Made by a program: the position numbers and the translations under genes. Positions 43,914 to 52,660 of a DNA stretch of 64,000 bases are shown one piece after another. Below the pieces are notes generated by a model. It searched no databases. It saw only the letters and a program-made list of their open reading frames with translations, and was not told the origin of the DNA. The stretch lies in assembly GCA_030446465.1 (NCBI GenBank), contig JAUJNI010000003.1, forward strand, positions 379,334 through 443,333, in the 5' to 3' direction. Positions within the stretch are counted from its first letter, which is position 1; each line of letters starts with the position of its first letter. This DNA comes from Actinomycetota bacterium. GTDB lineage: Bacteria > Actinomycetota > CADDZG01 > WHSQ01.

Positions 43914-45221
43914 ATGCTCAACCCGATTGTGGATGAGCGTGAGCAAGTCGAGAACTTGGCGAGAACCTACCTGACCGATTCCGACGCCGCGCCTCACACG
44001 ACCATCACATCTGGCGTACTCCGAAACTACGAAGAGATCATCCATTCACTCCCGACGCCGCTGTGGCTGCGAAGCTCCGTGGACTTCATTCGAGTTAGCG
44101 CTACGCGCATCGACAAAGACTCGGCAGAGGTGCAGCTAGACGGCACCAAAACCATCCAATGGGAGCACCCGCTGGAAGGTATCGCCCACCGCTTGGAACG
44201 CCGCTACAGAGGCCCCATGACCCTGCGCAAGAAGGAAGGCTCCTGGACGGTGGAGGACTACGTCGTGGACGGGCGATCCCGAGTGTCACAGATCTTCCTG
44301 GAGCTGCAGGGGGGCCAAGAGGTCAGCCGAATAACCATCACGCCCGTCGCCCTTGAATTGGCCACCCGAGGGACCCTGCTGTACATCAAAGTAGCCAACC
44401 ATTGCGGGGAGGATCTCGATCTCCTCGATGCCATCCTCGTCTCCAAAGTGAGGGGCCGTGTGGTGGGCTCCATCAGCGAGGGCTTCGACGTCGCCCCGGA
44501 TCGCAGCGAAACCCTGGCAATGGCCAGCTGGGTCCACGCCCTTCCCTTGGGGACAAAGAAGATCCGAGTAGCTATTTACGCGCTCGGCCGGCGCACCCGC
44601 AATCTAGTCAGGTTCGATTTCGAAGTCGGGGTGCATACCGAGAAGTTGAAGCGGCATAAAGCTCGAATTTTGAGCTCAGAAGAAGTGGCGATCGGCGAAC
44701 GATCCAGGGCCAAGATAGCCCGACTGGCTCAGTTCGCCTTAGTCGGCGTTGTTCTCTTCTCTCTTCAGGCAGATTGGCGACAGCAACCACCGCCCCTTCG
44801 AGAGTCACCCGAGGCGCGGGAAGTGGCCACGGCATTCGTTACCACGCTTTTGTCCGACGACTGGACTAAGAGTGGAAGATATCTGGCTTCGGACTCGGCC
44901 ATTCAAGGCGAGTACCTCGGTAACGCGCACTACCTTTATGAGCGGCGTGGCCTGCAGGTCATTGCCCAGCCCACCATCGAGTCGGGTCTATTCCTGTTGC
45001 ACGGCGACCCCGGGGAGCACTTTAGCTACGAAGTCGAGGGCCGGCTCGGATGTCCGGGGAAACGGGGGCTCAAGTACACCAAAGTGACCGGCTCCCTCGA
45101 TGTCTTCATGGTGATGGAAGGAAGCGAGTGGCGGGTCAACGAATTCAGTGCCTTTGCCGGCGCAGTGTTCTGCTCCGACGGCACCCAAGCGGTGCCGTCG
45201 CCGGTGCCCACGACTCCGTAG
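43914..45221 (+). CDS. Unrecognised protein with one central membrane segment
   Basis: A 435-residue protein that I do not recognise. The N-terminal part (1-115) looks like an NTF2/Cin1-type fold (ARTYLTDSDAAPHTTITSGVL, RRYRGPMTLRKKEGSWTVEDYVVDG), the middle (130-240) a beta-rich domain (ITPVALELATRGTLLYIKVANH), then one transmembrane helix (about 269-286), and a C-terminal domain that again resembles an NTF2-like fold ending in SGLFLLHGDPGEHFSYEVEGRLGCPG. AAGGTGG precedes the ATG. It is alone between minus-strand genes. Confidence 0.55.
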   Translation: MLNPIVDEREQVENLARTYLTDSDAAPHTTITSGVLRNYEEIIHSLPTPLWLRSSVDFIRVSATRIDKDSAEVQLDGTKTIQWEHPLEGIAHRLERRYRGPMTLRKKEGSWTVEDYVVDGRSRVSQIFLELQGGQEVSRITITPVALELATRGTLLYIKVANHCGEDLDLLDAILVSKVRGRVVGSISEGFDVAPDRSETLAMASWVHALPLGTKKIRVAIYALGRRTRNLVRFDFEVGVHTEKLKRHKARILSSEEVAIGERSRAKIARLAQFALVGVVLFSLQADWRQQPPPLRESPEAREVATAFVTTLLSDDWTKSGRYLASDSAIQGEYLGNAHYLYERRGLQVIAQPTIESGLFLLHGDPGEHFSYEVEGRLGCPGKRGLKYTKVTGSLDVFMVMEGSEWRVNEFSAFAGAVFCSDGTQAVPSPVPTTP

Positions 45222-45229
45222 CGAACCTG

Positions 45230-45802
45230 CTACTGACGTGGCCCGAAGTTCTCGAAGTAGCGGGAGGGAGTCGGCCCGCGCTGGCCCTGGTACTTCGAGC
45301 CGAGCTTCTTGGAGCCATAGGGGTTCTCTGCCTCCGAGGTGAGCCGAAAGAAACTGATCTGGCCGATCTTCATCTCGGGATAGATCGTGATGGGGAGGTT
45401 GGCGACGTTGGAGAGCTCCAGCGTTAGGTGACCCTCGAATCCGGGATCGACGTACCCGGCGGTCGAGTGAATGAGCAGCCCCAGGCGCCCAAGCGAGCTC
45501 TTTCCCTCGAGCCGGGCCACGAGATCGTGTGGGAGCTTCACGTACTCCATGGTGGAACCCAACACGAACTCGCCGGGGTGCAGGATGAAGGGCTCTTCCG
45601 GCTTCACCTCCACCATCTCGGTAAGGCCCTCCATCTCCTTTTTCACATCGATGAACGGATAGCGGTGGTTGTGGAAGGTGCGAAACAAGCTGTCGACGTG
45701 AAGGTCGATAGAGGATGGCTGCACGTTGGCGTCATCGAACGGATCGATGCCGATCTCACCAGCCGCAACCGCAGACCGGATATCTCGGTCCGAAAGGATC
45801 AT
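45230..45802 (-). CDS. dcd: dCTP deaminase
   Basis: Deaminates dCTP on the path to dTTP; in actinobacteria the enzyme is often bifunctional, releasing dUMP directly. The 190-residue protein has [29 protein letters not shown], the active-site segment [27 protein letters not shown] and [19 protein letters not shown] at the end, all diagnostic. GAGGGCAGG lies before the ATG. Confidence 0.96.
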   Translation of the reverse strand: MILSDRDIRSAVAAGEIGIDPFDDANVQPSSIDLHVDSLFRTFHNHRYPFIDVKKEMEGLTEMVEVKPEEPFILHPGEFVLGSTMEYVKLPHDLVARLEGKSSLGRLGLLIHSTAGYVDPGFEGHLTLELSNVANLPITIYPEMKIGQISFFRLTSEAENPYGSKKLGSKYQGQRGPTPSRYFENFGPRQ

Positions 45803-45897
45803 CCTGCCCTCACCGGCGGCCTCATGGCGCGGAGTCTAGCGGGGCGTGCCTGGTGGCCTCATCCTCAAAGGCCGACCGGGTACGATCCTCGTGTTTT

Positions 45898-45968
45898 GCG
45901 GGTGTAGCTCAATGGCAGAGCTCTAGCTTCCCAAGCTAGTGACGAGGGTTCGATTCCCTTCACCCGCT
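45898..45968 (+). tRNA. tRNA-Gly (anticodon CCC)
   Basis: A 71-nt cloverleaf: acceptor GCGGGTG/CACCCGC, D stem GCTC/GAGC, anticodon stem CTAGC/GCTAG with loop TTCCCAA (anticodon CCC), and T stem GAGGG/CCCTT with TTCGATT loop. The discriminator base is T and no CCA is encoded, so the CCA-adding enzyme (gene at 61739-63148) must complete it. Confidence 0.95.
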
Positions 45969-45969
45969 C

Positions 45970-46464
45970 TTACCGTTGCGAAGGACTCTCATGACCCCCG
46001 TGAAGGTCAGGACTCCCAGCGTCCTCAGCCTGGGCATCGACCAGCCTCGACAACGCGTCCCTCACGGCCTCGAGCACGCTCGGGTTGAGGGCCAGCAGCT
46101 CTTCGGGAGGCTCGTAAAGACGTTCCTCCAGGTCCTCTTTCGTCTGGACCCCCAGGGGGGTAAGGGCGACGGTCTTGACCCGTCGATCGGAGGGGAGCCC
46201 GCGCCGCTCGACCAGCCCGCGTTCTTCGAGGCGATCGACGACCCATGTCATCGTGGAAGCGTCGCAGGAGAACTGGTTGGCAAGCAAGCCCATCGGGAGC
46301 GCCTTGCCGGGTTCGAGCAGCAGAAGGGCCTTCATGTGCCCGGGCGTTAGCCCCATCTGCTGGAGGACGCCCGAGGGCCGCCCGAATCGGCTCATGGTGC
46401 ACTGGAGCAACAGACGCCAGACTGCAGCTGCGGTCGGCGGCTCGGTCCCGGCTGTGGTCTTCAT
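45970..46464 (-). CDS. MarR-family transcriptional regulator
   Basis: A 164-residue winged-helix regulator. The DNA-binding core is LTPGHMKALLLLEPGKALPMGLLANQFSCDASTMTWVVDRLEERGLVERR, with wing RRGLPSDRRVKTVALTPLG. It is divergent from a DrrAB-type exporter and very likely its repressor. The ATG at 46464 is preferred: TATTAT stands 7 nt upstream without a ribosome site (leaderless); an ATG at 46473 overlaps that box. The gene lies right after the tRNA. Confidence 0.88.
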   Translation of the reverse strand: MKTTAGTEPPTAAAVWRLLLQCTMSRFGRPSGVLQQMGLTPGHMKALLLLEPGKALPMGLLANQFSCDASTMTWVVDRLEERGLVERRGLPSDRRVKTVALTPLGVQTKEDLEERLYEPPEELLALNPSVLEAVRDALSRLVDAQAEDAGSPDLHGGHESPSQR

Positions 46465-46507
46465 CCCGACCATAATATCCCGCGAGCCACCCGACTTTCG
46501 GCTCCTC

Positions 46508-46533
46508 AGACTATTTGACAGCTCAAACTATCT
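46508..46533. promoter_or_regulatory. MarR operator-like palindrome before the ABC exporter
   Basis: A 26-bp imperfect palindrome of the form AGA-N3-TTTGA-N4-TCAAA-N3-TCT. It contains a perfect TTGACA (46515-46520), so a bound dimer would block the -35 of the exporter promoter. Located 18 nt before the ABC ATPase start. Confidence 0.55.
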
Positions 46534-46550
46534 GTGGAATCGTGCGCCCG

Positions 46551-47525
46551 ATGACCAAGGCAGTGGCGGTCGAGGGCCTCTCTCGCAAGTTCGGCGACGT
46601 TGTGGCCCTCGACAACATCAACTTTGAGGTCCCGGCGGGCACGGTCATGGGCCTTCTGGGCCCGAACGGCGCGGGCAAGACGACGACCGTGCGCGTCCTG
46701 GGAACGATCTTGAGCCCCGACCGCGGGAGGGCCGAGGTCCTGGGACATGACGTGGTCCGAGAGGCGCGAGAGGTTCGCTCTCTTATCGGGCTCGCCGGCC
46801 AGTACGCAGCGGTCGATCCAAACCTCACAGGAGCGGAGAACCTGCGGCTGATCGGGCGCCTCGTCCACCTGCAGCGAAGAGATGTCGAGCCCAGAGCCAG
46901 AGAGCTTCTCGACCGCTTCGGTCTGGAAGATGCGGCGGACCGGCCGGTGCGGACCTATTCCGGCGGGATGCGCCGCCGCCTGGACCTCGCCGCTGCGCTG
47001 GTCCACCGGCCCCCGGTGCTGTTTCTCGACGAGCCGACCACGGGGCTCGACCTACAGGGTCGCTCTGACCTGTGGGACATGATCCGCGAGCTCGTTACGG
47101 ATGGGACCACCGTCTTGCTCACGACGCAGTACCTAGAGGAGGCCGACCGGCTTGCCGATCGAGTGGCGGTGGTGGACGGAGGCCGCCTGATCGTCAACGA
47201 CACCCCCGCCGCCTTGAAGGGCAAGCTCGGGAACACCGTGATCGAGATGGGCTTCGCCAACGAAGCCGTCGCCATTCAGGCGCACACGCGACTGACCGGA
47301 TCGTTCGGGGACGGCGTCGAGCGTGAGGGAACGATGATCCGACAGAAGTCGGACGACGGCGCGCGCCTTCTCATGAACGTTCTCAGATCCCTCGACGAGG
47401 AAGGCTTCGAGCCCGCATCCCTAGCAGTTCGGGAGCCGAGCCTCGACGACGTCTTTCTCTCGCTTACCGGACGCCATGCCGAGGATGCTTCAAAGCAGCA
47501 ACTGACGGGGGCAAGCTCCGGATGA
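46551..47525 (+). CDS. ABC exporter ATP-binding protein, DrrA family
   Basis: ATPase of a daunorubicin-type exporter, 324 residues. Walker A GPNGAGKTTT, signature YSGGMRRRLDLAAALVHRP, Walker B VLFLDEPTTGLD and H-loop-region LTTQYLEEADRLADR are complete, followed by the DrrA C-terminal domain (PSLDDVFLSLTGR). Start at ATG 46551. The permease follows with a 4-nt overlap, and the divergent MarR regulator suggests drug- or lipid-responsive control. Confidence 0.92.
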   Translation: MTKAVAVEGLSRKFGDVVALDNINFEVPAGTVMGLLGPNGAGKTTTVRVLGTILSPDRGRAEVLGHDVVREAREVRSLIGLAGQYAAVDPNLTGAENLRLIGRLVHLQRRDVEPRARELLDRFGLEDAADRPVRTYSGGMRRRLDLAAALVHRPPVLFLDEPTTGLDLQGRSDLWDMIRELVTDGTTVLLTTQYLEEADRLADRVAVVDGGRLIVNDTPAALKGKLGNTVIEMGFANEAVAIQAHTRLTGSFGDGVEREGTMIRQKSDDGARLLMNVLRSLDEEGFEPASLAVREPSLDDVFLSLTGRHAEDASKQQLTGASSG

Positions 47526-48331
47526 CGACCACGACGCAAGACCTCGCCGGCGGCGGACGATCGACTTTCTCCCCACTGTGGGTCCTTCAAGACGCCATCG
47601 CAGTGGCAGGGCGCAATCTGATCGCTTACCGGCGCATCCCACAGCTTCTCGTCTTCTCGACGATTCAGCCGGTGATCTTCGTGTTGATGTTCCGTTACGT
47701 GTTCGGCGGCGCGATCAAAGTGCCGGGGACTAGCTATGTCGACTACTTGATGCCCGGCATCTTCGTGCAGACGGTGGTCTTCGGGGCGATGGCTGCTGCA
47801 ATTGGCCTGGCGACCGACTTGAAGAGCGGCTTGCTCGAACGGTTCCGCTCTCTTCCAATGGCTCGCTCGGCTGTTCTGGCCGGCAGGACCTTGGCCGACC
47901 TCGTCCGCAATGTGTTCGTCGCAGTACTGATGTCGGCAGTCGGCTTCGCCGTCGGGTTCCGGGTGCATACCAACGTGCTGGCCTTCATCGCCGGTCTGGC
48001 CCTCGTGCTGCTGTTCGGATACGTGCTCTCCTGGATCTTTGCCACGCTCGGCCTTGCAGTCGGGGATCCAGAGACCGCCCAGGCTGCGTCTTTTCCCTTG
48101 ATGGCGCCGTTGGTCTTTGCCTCCTCGGCGTTCGTGCCGGTCGAGTCGATGCCGGGCTGGCTCCAGGTGTTCGCGGAGCACCAACCGGTATCGGTGACCG
48201 CCTCGGCGGTGCGCGCTCTGGTGCTGGGGGGGCCGACCACCTCATACGTTCTGCAATCGCTGGCATGGTCGGCGTTGATCCTGGCGGTGTTCGTGCCGCT
48301 GGCAGTGGGTCGCTACCGCCGCGCCGTATAG
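47522..48331 (+). CDS. ABC exporter permease, DrrB/ABC-2 family
   Basis: A 269-residue ABC-2 type permease with six hydrophobic segments (beginning near IPQLLVFSTIQPVIFVLMFRYVF) and the family segment SGLLERFRSLPMARSAVLAGRTLADL, and PLVFASSAFVPVESMPGWLQVFAEHQPV. It starts within the ATPase stop (ATGA). Together they form a minimal efflux system for a drug or lipid. Confidence 0.92.
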   Translation: MTTTTQDLAGGGRSTFSPLWVLQDAIAVAGRNLIAYRRIPQLLVFSTIQPVIFVLMFRYVFGGAIKVPGTSYVDYLMPGIFVQTVVFGAMAAAIGLATDLKSGLLERFRSLPMARSAVLAGRTLADLVRNVFVAVLMSAVGFAVGFRVHTNVLAFIAGLALVLLFGYVLSWIFATLGLAVGDPETAQAASFPLMAPLVFASSAFVPVESMPGWLQVFAEHQPVSVTASAVRALVLGGPTTSYVLQSLAWSALILAVFVPLAVGRYRRAV

Positions 48332-48364
48332 CCAAAGTCTCAAGACGGCTCGCCAAGGCTGCGG

Positions 48365-49018
48365 TCAGCGGGCGCGACCCTGGGCCAGCAGCCCTGGCCC
48401 TGCCTTGCATAGATCGAACAGCACACACGATGAGCAGATAGGCACCTGCGCCCTGCAGATGGTTCTTCCATGTCGAATCAAGTGAACGTGGAACTCGTAG
48501 CGCAGGTTTGGTGGGATCAAGGAAGTAAGCAGTCGCTGCGCGCGCTCGGCGCTTGTCTTTGGCACAAGTCCTAGCCGAGAGGACACCCGGTGCACATGTG
48601 TGTCGACGGGAAAGGCGTCTCGGTTCATCGCAAAGCACATGACGCATGCCGTCGACTTGGAACCAACCCCGGGGAGTGACTGCAGGTAATCGTCCACCTC
48701 CTCGTCGGGCAGCTCGTCCAGCCGGGTCAGATCGAGGGATCCCTCGCGCCGTTCGATCTCCTCGAGGATCTGCTTGATGCGAGGAGCTTTGATCTCGGCG
48801 AGGCCCCCCGGCCGTATCGTCGCCGCGATCTCATCGGTGGGCGCGTCGAGCACTGCGTCCCACGAGGGCCAGCGGTCCTTGAGCGCTGCAAACGCTCGCG
48901 AGCTGTTGACGTCGGAGGTGTGCTGAGACAGCAGCGTCCCGACAATCGAGTCGACGATGGGGCTCGAGTTGCGCGGCTCGACCGGTCCCTGTTGTTGGAG
49001 CAGCCGCCGATAAAGCAC
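48365..49018 (-). CDS. nth: Endonuclease III (HhH-GPD DNA glycosylase/AP lyase)
   Basis: Base-excision repair glycosylase of 217 residues. Helix-hairpin-helix LPGVGSKSTACVMCFA, catalytic Asp in PVDTHVHRVSSRLGLVP and the 4Fe-4S motif C-x6-C-x2-C-x5-C (CRAQVPICSSCVLFDLC). The usual catalytic Lys of the HhH (LPGVGRKTA) appears as GVGSKST, so the Lys is present with a Ser before it. Transcribed in the same direction as dnaB. Confidence 0.86.
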   Translation of the reverse strand: MLYRRLLQQQGPVEPRNSSPIVDSIVGTLLSQHTSDVNSSRAFAALKDRWPSWDAVLDAPTDEIAATIRPGGLAEIKAPRIKQILEEIERREGSLDLTRLDELPDEEVDDYLQSLPGVGSKSTACVMCFAMNRDAFPVDTHVHRVSSRLGLVPKTSAERAQRLLTSLIPPNLRYEFHVHLIRHGRTICRAQVPICSSCVLFDLCKAGPGLLAQGRAR

Positions 49019-49047
49019 CCTGATCCGGCGGGTCGAAGAAGGCTGGG

Positions 49048-51675
49048 TCAGCGAACGCCGCCCCTGGTCATCGACGCGAACTTGGTGTACTGGTTCATGA
49101 ACGCAAGGCGCACCGTGCCGGTGGGGCCGTTCCGGTGCTTAGCAACGATGAGCTCGGCCTCCCCCCTGGCCTCGGTGTCGTGGTTGTAGACCTCATCACG
49201 GTAAAGGAACATCACCACGTCACTATCTTGCTCGATGCTGTTATGGGCGACGATGCCATTCGCAATGAAATTGTGAGTCCCGGGGACGGTCATGTCGTAG
49301 ACATCTTCCACACCCGCCGGTTCGATGGATCTAATCGTGTCCCAAAAAAGGTCTGAGCTCGCCACTTCCTTGAGTCCCGGATCCTGGAGCACAGTCGCAT
49401 AGGTGTCCAGTTGCGTGCGGCTTGGGGCAAACCTAAAGTGCGATGTCCCCCCATAGGCCGTACCCCTAAGCTGCGCCATTCTCCGTTGGGAGACACCTTG
49501 CTCGACCATCCGAGCCCTCACTAGTTCCCACACGTCCATGGGAACCGTGTCGATATTCGTGTTCGACTGAACAGAGGACAAGGCGGCCTTGAGCTCGGCA
49601 AGATTCTTAGCTCGTTCCCCAAACGCTCCAACCACCTCCGCGAAAAGGAGTTGATTCGTACGTCCGCTTACGTGGATGTGAAAATTTGGCTCGTAAGAAC
49701 CCTTGAACGTTGTCTTTATTGAAGCCGCTATTCCGAGGCGACCCAAGAGATGCTGGACCTGATCGGCCAGTGCTCGACTGCTCGTTGAATAGTAAATCCG
49801 TCCGCTCATTCCGTTTCTCGAACGCCCCAGCCAGACACAACCATCGGTTGCCCACAGATGCCGAAGAAACAAACAAATATCACTGGAGGGCTGCCGGAAC
49901 ACCTCCTGTGGAATGAGTTTGTCTTTCGAACGCTGCCCGTCGACCCCCAGATCTCTCAGCCACTGTCTAATCGGATTTGGATGCCACTTGTTCGCCCCTG
50001 CGGAGAGGTACAAGTGCCACCATCCCTGTTGCTGAACTCGATGACCCCTTACACCAAAGGCAGAAAAAGCCGCCTCCTCCACTGCAACAAGATTGTCCTC
50101 GGACTTACTCGTGTAGTGAAGAGGTTGACGAGACGCATAACAGCCGTCGCCGATCAAGTGCGCAAGAAGAACGAGCCGATCCGGGCTCCATGTGCGTTCA
50201 CATACCGGTTCCGGATAGCACCGAGGGATCGCGATTCGGTCGCCTACCGCTAGGTCTTCGAGGGCCCGCCAGTCCTGAAAGGTGCGGAAGGGATGGTTTG
50301 CAGTGGCAGTCACGCTTCGCCCAGATGCCGTAGTGAGCACGTATGTCATCCTGCGACCGGTGTGCCAGACCTTGCTGGCTTGGCGAACCGCCGTCTTCCA
50401 ACCGTCAAGTGTCACGACCTCGGGCGTCTTCCCAACCAGCGAGCGGATGGGGACGGCTTCACCAGAACCGAGTGCCACAAGCGTGTCGCCGACGACACAC
50501 CCGCTCTCTCGAAGGTCTCCAAGTAGCGGGCGCTTGTCTGATCTGTACTCCACCCCTCGATTGAGCTGCGACGCGCAAACCACAGGGATCTCTAGCTCTC
50601 GGGCAAGGATCTTGAGGGACCGAGAGATCTCCGAGACCTCCTGCTGGCGATTCTCGGACTTTCGCGGTGATTGCATTAGTTGGAGGTAGTCGATGATCAC
50701 AAGCCCGACCCCGTGCTTGGCCTTGAGACGGCGACACTTGGCTCGGATCTCCATCAATGTGATGTTTGCAGCGTCGTCGATGAAAATGGGGGCCTCTGCA
50801 AGTCTTCCGAGTGCAGCAGACAGACGGCTCCAGTCTTGCTCTTGCAACGACCCTTTGTTGATGCGCTGGGAATCAACCTTCGCCACAGAAGAAAGAAAGC
50901 GTTTAACCACCTCGTGCCGGCTCATCTCGAGGCTGAAAATGACCACAGGCGTCGGTTGCTTGCGGTCAAGAGCGGCCTGGAGGGCGAAGTCACCCATAAT
51001 GGCAGTTTTTCCCATACTAGGGCGGGCAGCGACGATTACTAGGTTGCTCGGCTGGAAGCCAGAGGTGATCTCGTCGAGGTCCGCGAAGCCCGTCGGCACG
51101 CCGGTGACGTGCTCGCCTCGTTCGTAGAGGGCTTCGATCGCCTCGAGGTTTTCGGTCAGCAGGTCCTTGATCGGCTGGATGTCGTCGCGCAGGCGCCGGT
51201 TGCCGACCTCGTAGACGATCTCCTCGGCGGAGTCGACCGCGTCGGCGACGTCCTCGGGCAGCGAGAAGCCGAGTTCTTGGACCTTGTTGCCTGCGTCGAT
51301 GAGCCGCCTCAGCAGCGCGTGCTCCTCGACGATGCGCGCGTAGTGACGAGCGGAAGAAGCGGTCGGATACGCCTCTAACAGCCCGTGGATGTAGGGCTTG
51401 CCCCCGATCTGCTCGAGCATCCCCCGTCGGCCGAGCTCATCGGCCACGGTGATGGCGTCACACGGCTCGCCGCGTGCGTAGAGCGCCAGGATCGACTCGT
51501 AGATCTCGGTGTGAGCCGGCTTGTAGAAATCACCCGCCTGAACGACCTCGATGACGTTCGCGATCGCCTCTTTGGATTCGAGCATCGCGCCGAGGACCGA
51601 CTGCTCGGCGTCCAGGTTGTGTGGAGGTATGCGGTTGTGTCTGACCGGCTGCAACGCCTGCGCACGCTGGGCCAC
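49048..51675 (-). CDS. dnaB: Replicative DNA helicase DnaB containing an intein
   Basis: Hexameric replication-fork helicase. The 875-residue precursor is a 455-residue helicase with a 420-residue intein. Host parts: N-terminal domain starting IPPHNLDAEQSVLGAML, Walker A ARPSMGKT (217-224), Walker B VGLVIIDYLQLM, then DLRESG immediately before the intein and SIEQDSDVVMFLYR after it, ending with the arginine-finger region. GTG at 51675 is preferred since AAGGGAG lies 4 nt upstream; an ATG at 51708 has no ribosome site. The gene follows rplI, as in mycobacteria. Confidence 0.95.
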   Translation of the reverse strand: MAQRAQALQPVRHNRIPPHNLDAEQSVLGAMLESKEAIANVIEVVQAGDFYKPAHTEIYESILALYARGEPCDAITVADELGRRGMLEQIGGKPYIHGLLEAYPTASSARHYARIVEEHALLRRLIDAGNKVQELGFSLPEDVADAVDSAEEIVYEVGNRRLRDDIQPIKDLLTENLEAIEALYERGEHVTGVPTGFADLDEITSGFQPSNLVIVAARPSMGKTAIMGDFALQAALDRKQPTPVVIFSLEMSRHEVVKRFLSSVAKVDSQRINKGSLQEQDWSRLSAALGRLAEAPIFIDDAANITLMEIRAKCRRLKAKHGVGLVIIDYLQLMQSPRKSENRQQEVSEISRSLKILARELEIPVVCASQLNRGVEYRSDKRPLLGDLRESGCVVGDTLVALGSGEAVPIRSLVGKTPEVVTLDGWKTAVRQASKVWHTGRRMTYVLTTASGRSVTATANHPFRTFQDWRALEDLAVGDRIAIPRCYPEPVCERTWSPDRLVLLAHLIGDGCYASRQPLHYTSKSEDNLVAVEEAAFSAFGVRGHRVQQQGWWHLYLSAGANKWHPNPIRQWLRDLGVDGQRSKDKLIPQEVFRQPSSDICLFLRHLWATDGCVWLGRSRNGMSGRIYYSTSSRALADQVQHLLGRLGIAASIKTTFKGSYEPNFHIHVSGRTNQLLFAEVVGAFGERAKNLAELKAALSSVQSNTNIDTVPMDVWELVRARMVEQGVSQRRMAQLRGTAYGGTSHFRFAPSRTQLDTYATVLQDPGLKEVASSDLFWDTIRSIEPAGVEDVYDMTVPGTHNFIANGIVAHNSIEQDSDVVMFLYRDEVYNHDTEARGEAELIVAKHRNGPTGTVRLAFMNQYTKFASMTRGGVR
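49240..50499 (-). mobile_element. DnaB intein with LAGLIDADG homing endonuclease
   Basis: A 420-residue intein from Cys (start CVVGDTLVALGSGEAVPI) to Asn (IVAHN), with Ser as the +1 extein residue. Splicing blocks: A (CVVGDT), B (TATANHPF), F (VYDMTVPGTHNFIA) and G (VAHN-S). Two dodecapeptide motifs, LLAHLIGDGCY and LRHLWATDGCVW, keep acidic residues, so the homing endonuclease may be active. The insertion site RESG/SIEQ is the same as that of the Synechocystis DnaB intein as I recall, and the M. tuberculosis DnaB intein has a similar size. Confidence 0.92.
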
Positions 51676-51913
51676 TCCACTCCCTTCTCCGAACGTGTGT
51701 TCGTACATGGTAGGGGTGGCCTACGACGAGGAACCGGCTTTGCTATGCCACCCGGGGAAGGGGTTGCCGGCCGACCGGCCGACTAGGAGACGCTAGGGCC
51801 CCTCGGCTGTGGACTACAAGTGGGGTGTGGACACGGTGGATAAACCAGAAACCGCAGCTAGGTGGAGAGCAACATCAACGGGACCTGTGAATTCGGCAAG
51901 AAAGTGGACGACC

Positions 51914-52372
51914 CTACTCGTCTTCCTCGTGTGCGACCACCTCGACCGTGACCAGGGCGTTTACGTCCTCATGCAGGTGCACCTCGACCGCGTGAGTTCC
52001 CAGGCTCCGGATCGGGTCGTCGAGTCGAACGCTGTGGCGATCGATCGACTCCTCGAGCTGATCGGTCACCGCTCGAGCGATATCCGACTTGGTCACCGAT
52101 CCGTAGAGGCGCCCGCCTTCGCCGGCGCGTGCAGAGATGTAGACCGGCGAGGATCCGAGGATCGCCACCTTGGCCGCGGCCTCGTCACGGGCCTTTCGCT
52201 CGGCCTCCTCACGGGCGCGCCGCATGTGCTCGGCTTGACGAAGGGAGCCTCTGCTGGCGGCCAAAGCCAGACCCTTGGGCACGAGGTAGTTGCGGGCGTA
52301 GCCGTCCGCCACCGTCACCACATCGCCCTTGAGCCCGAGGTTATCGACGTTGTCGGCAAGTATGACTTTCAC
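51914..52372 (-). CDS. rplI: 50S ribosomal protein L9
   Basis: L9, 152 residues: N-terminal domain MKVILADNVDNLGLKGDVVTVADGYARNYLVPKGLA is nearly the family consensus; then a connecting helix rich in Arg/Glu/Ala and a C-terminal RNA-binding domain with GGRLYGSVTKSDIA. Last gene of the rpsF-ssb-rpsR-rplI group. The 205 nt between it and dnaB contain no gene I can see. Confidence 0.97.
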   Translation of the reverse strand: MKVILADNVDNLGLKGDVVTVADGYARNYLVPKGLALAASRGSLRQAEHMRRAREEAERKARDEAAAKVAILGSSPVYISARAGEGGRLYGSVTKSDIARAVTDQLEESIDRHSVRLDDPIRSLGTHAVEVHLHEDVNALVTVEVVAHEEDE

Positions 52373-52384
52373 CGTCGCGCCTCC

Positions 52385-52660
52385 TTATCGGGCCGTATAG
52401 GGCAGCAGCGCCATCTCGCGCGCGTTCTTTACCGCGGTCGCCACCATCCTCTGGTGCCTGGTGCAGTTGCCGGTGACCCGCCGGGCCCGGATCTTGCTGC
52501 GGTCGGACAGGAACCTGCGGAGCAAGTTGACGTCCTTGTAGTCGACGTAGCTGGTCTTGTCGACGCAGAACTGGCAATGCTTCTTCTTTCTGGGCCTGCC
52601 CGGCTTGGCGGAAGGGCTCTTGGTGCCCCTGCGGTTGCTGTCTCGTCTGTCGCGCGCCAC
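52385..52660 (-). CDS. rpsR: 30S ribosomal protein S18
   Basis: S18, 91 residues. It has [32 protein letters not shown]-type core; the CxxC pair with a further Cys ([10 protein letters not shown]) may bind zinc (the C+ paralogue). GTG at 52660 overlaps the ssb stop by one base (TAGTG), with AGGAGG upstream. Confidence 0.95.
   Translation of the reverse strand: MARDRRDSNRRGTKSPSAKPGRPRKKKHCQFCVDKTSYVDYKDVNLLRRFLSDRSKIRARRVTGNCTRHQRMVATAVKNAREMALLPYTAR

Noticed and set aside
51833-51846. GGTGGATAA near dnaB, close to a DnaA box
   Set aside because: Only one imperfect 9-mer with no cluster or AT-rich region, so no claim of oriC is made.
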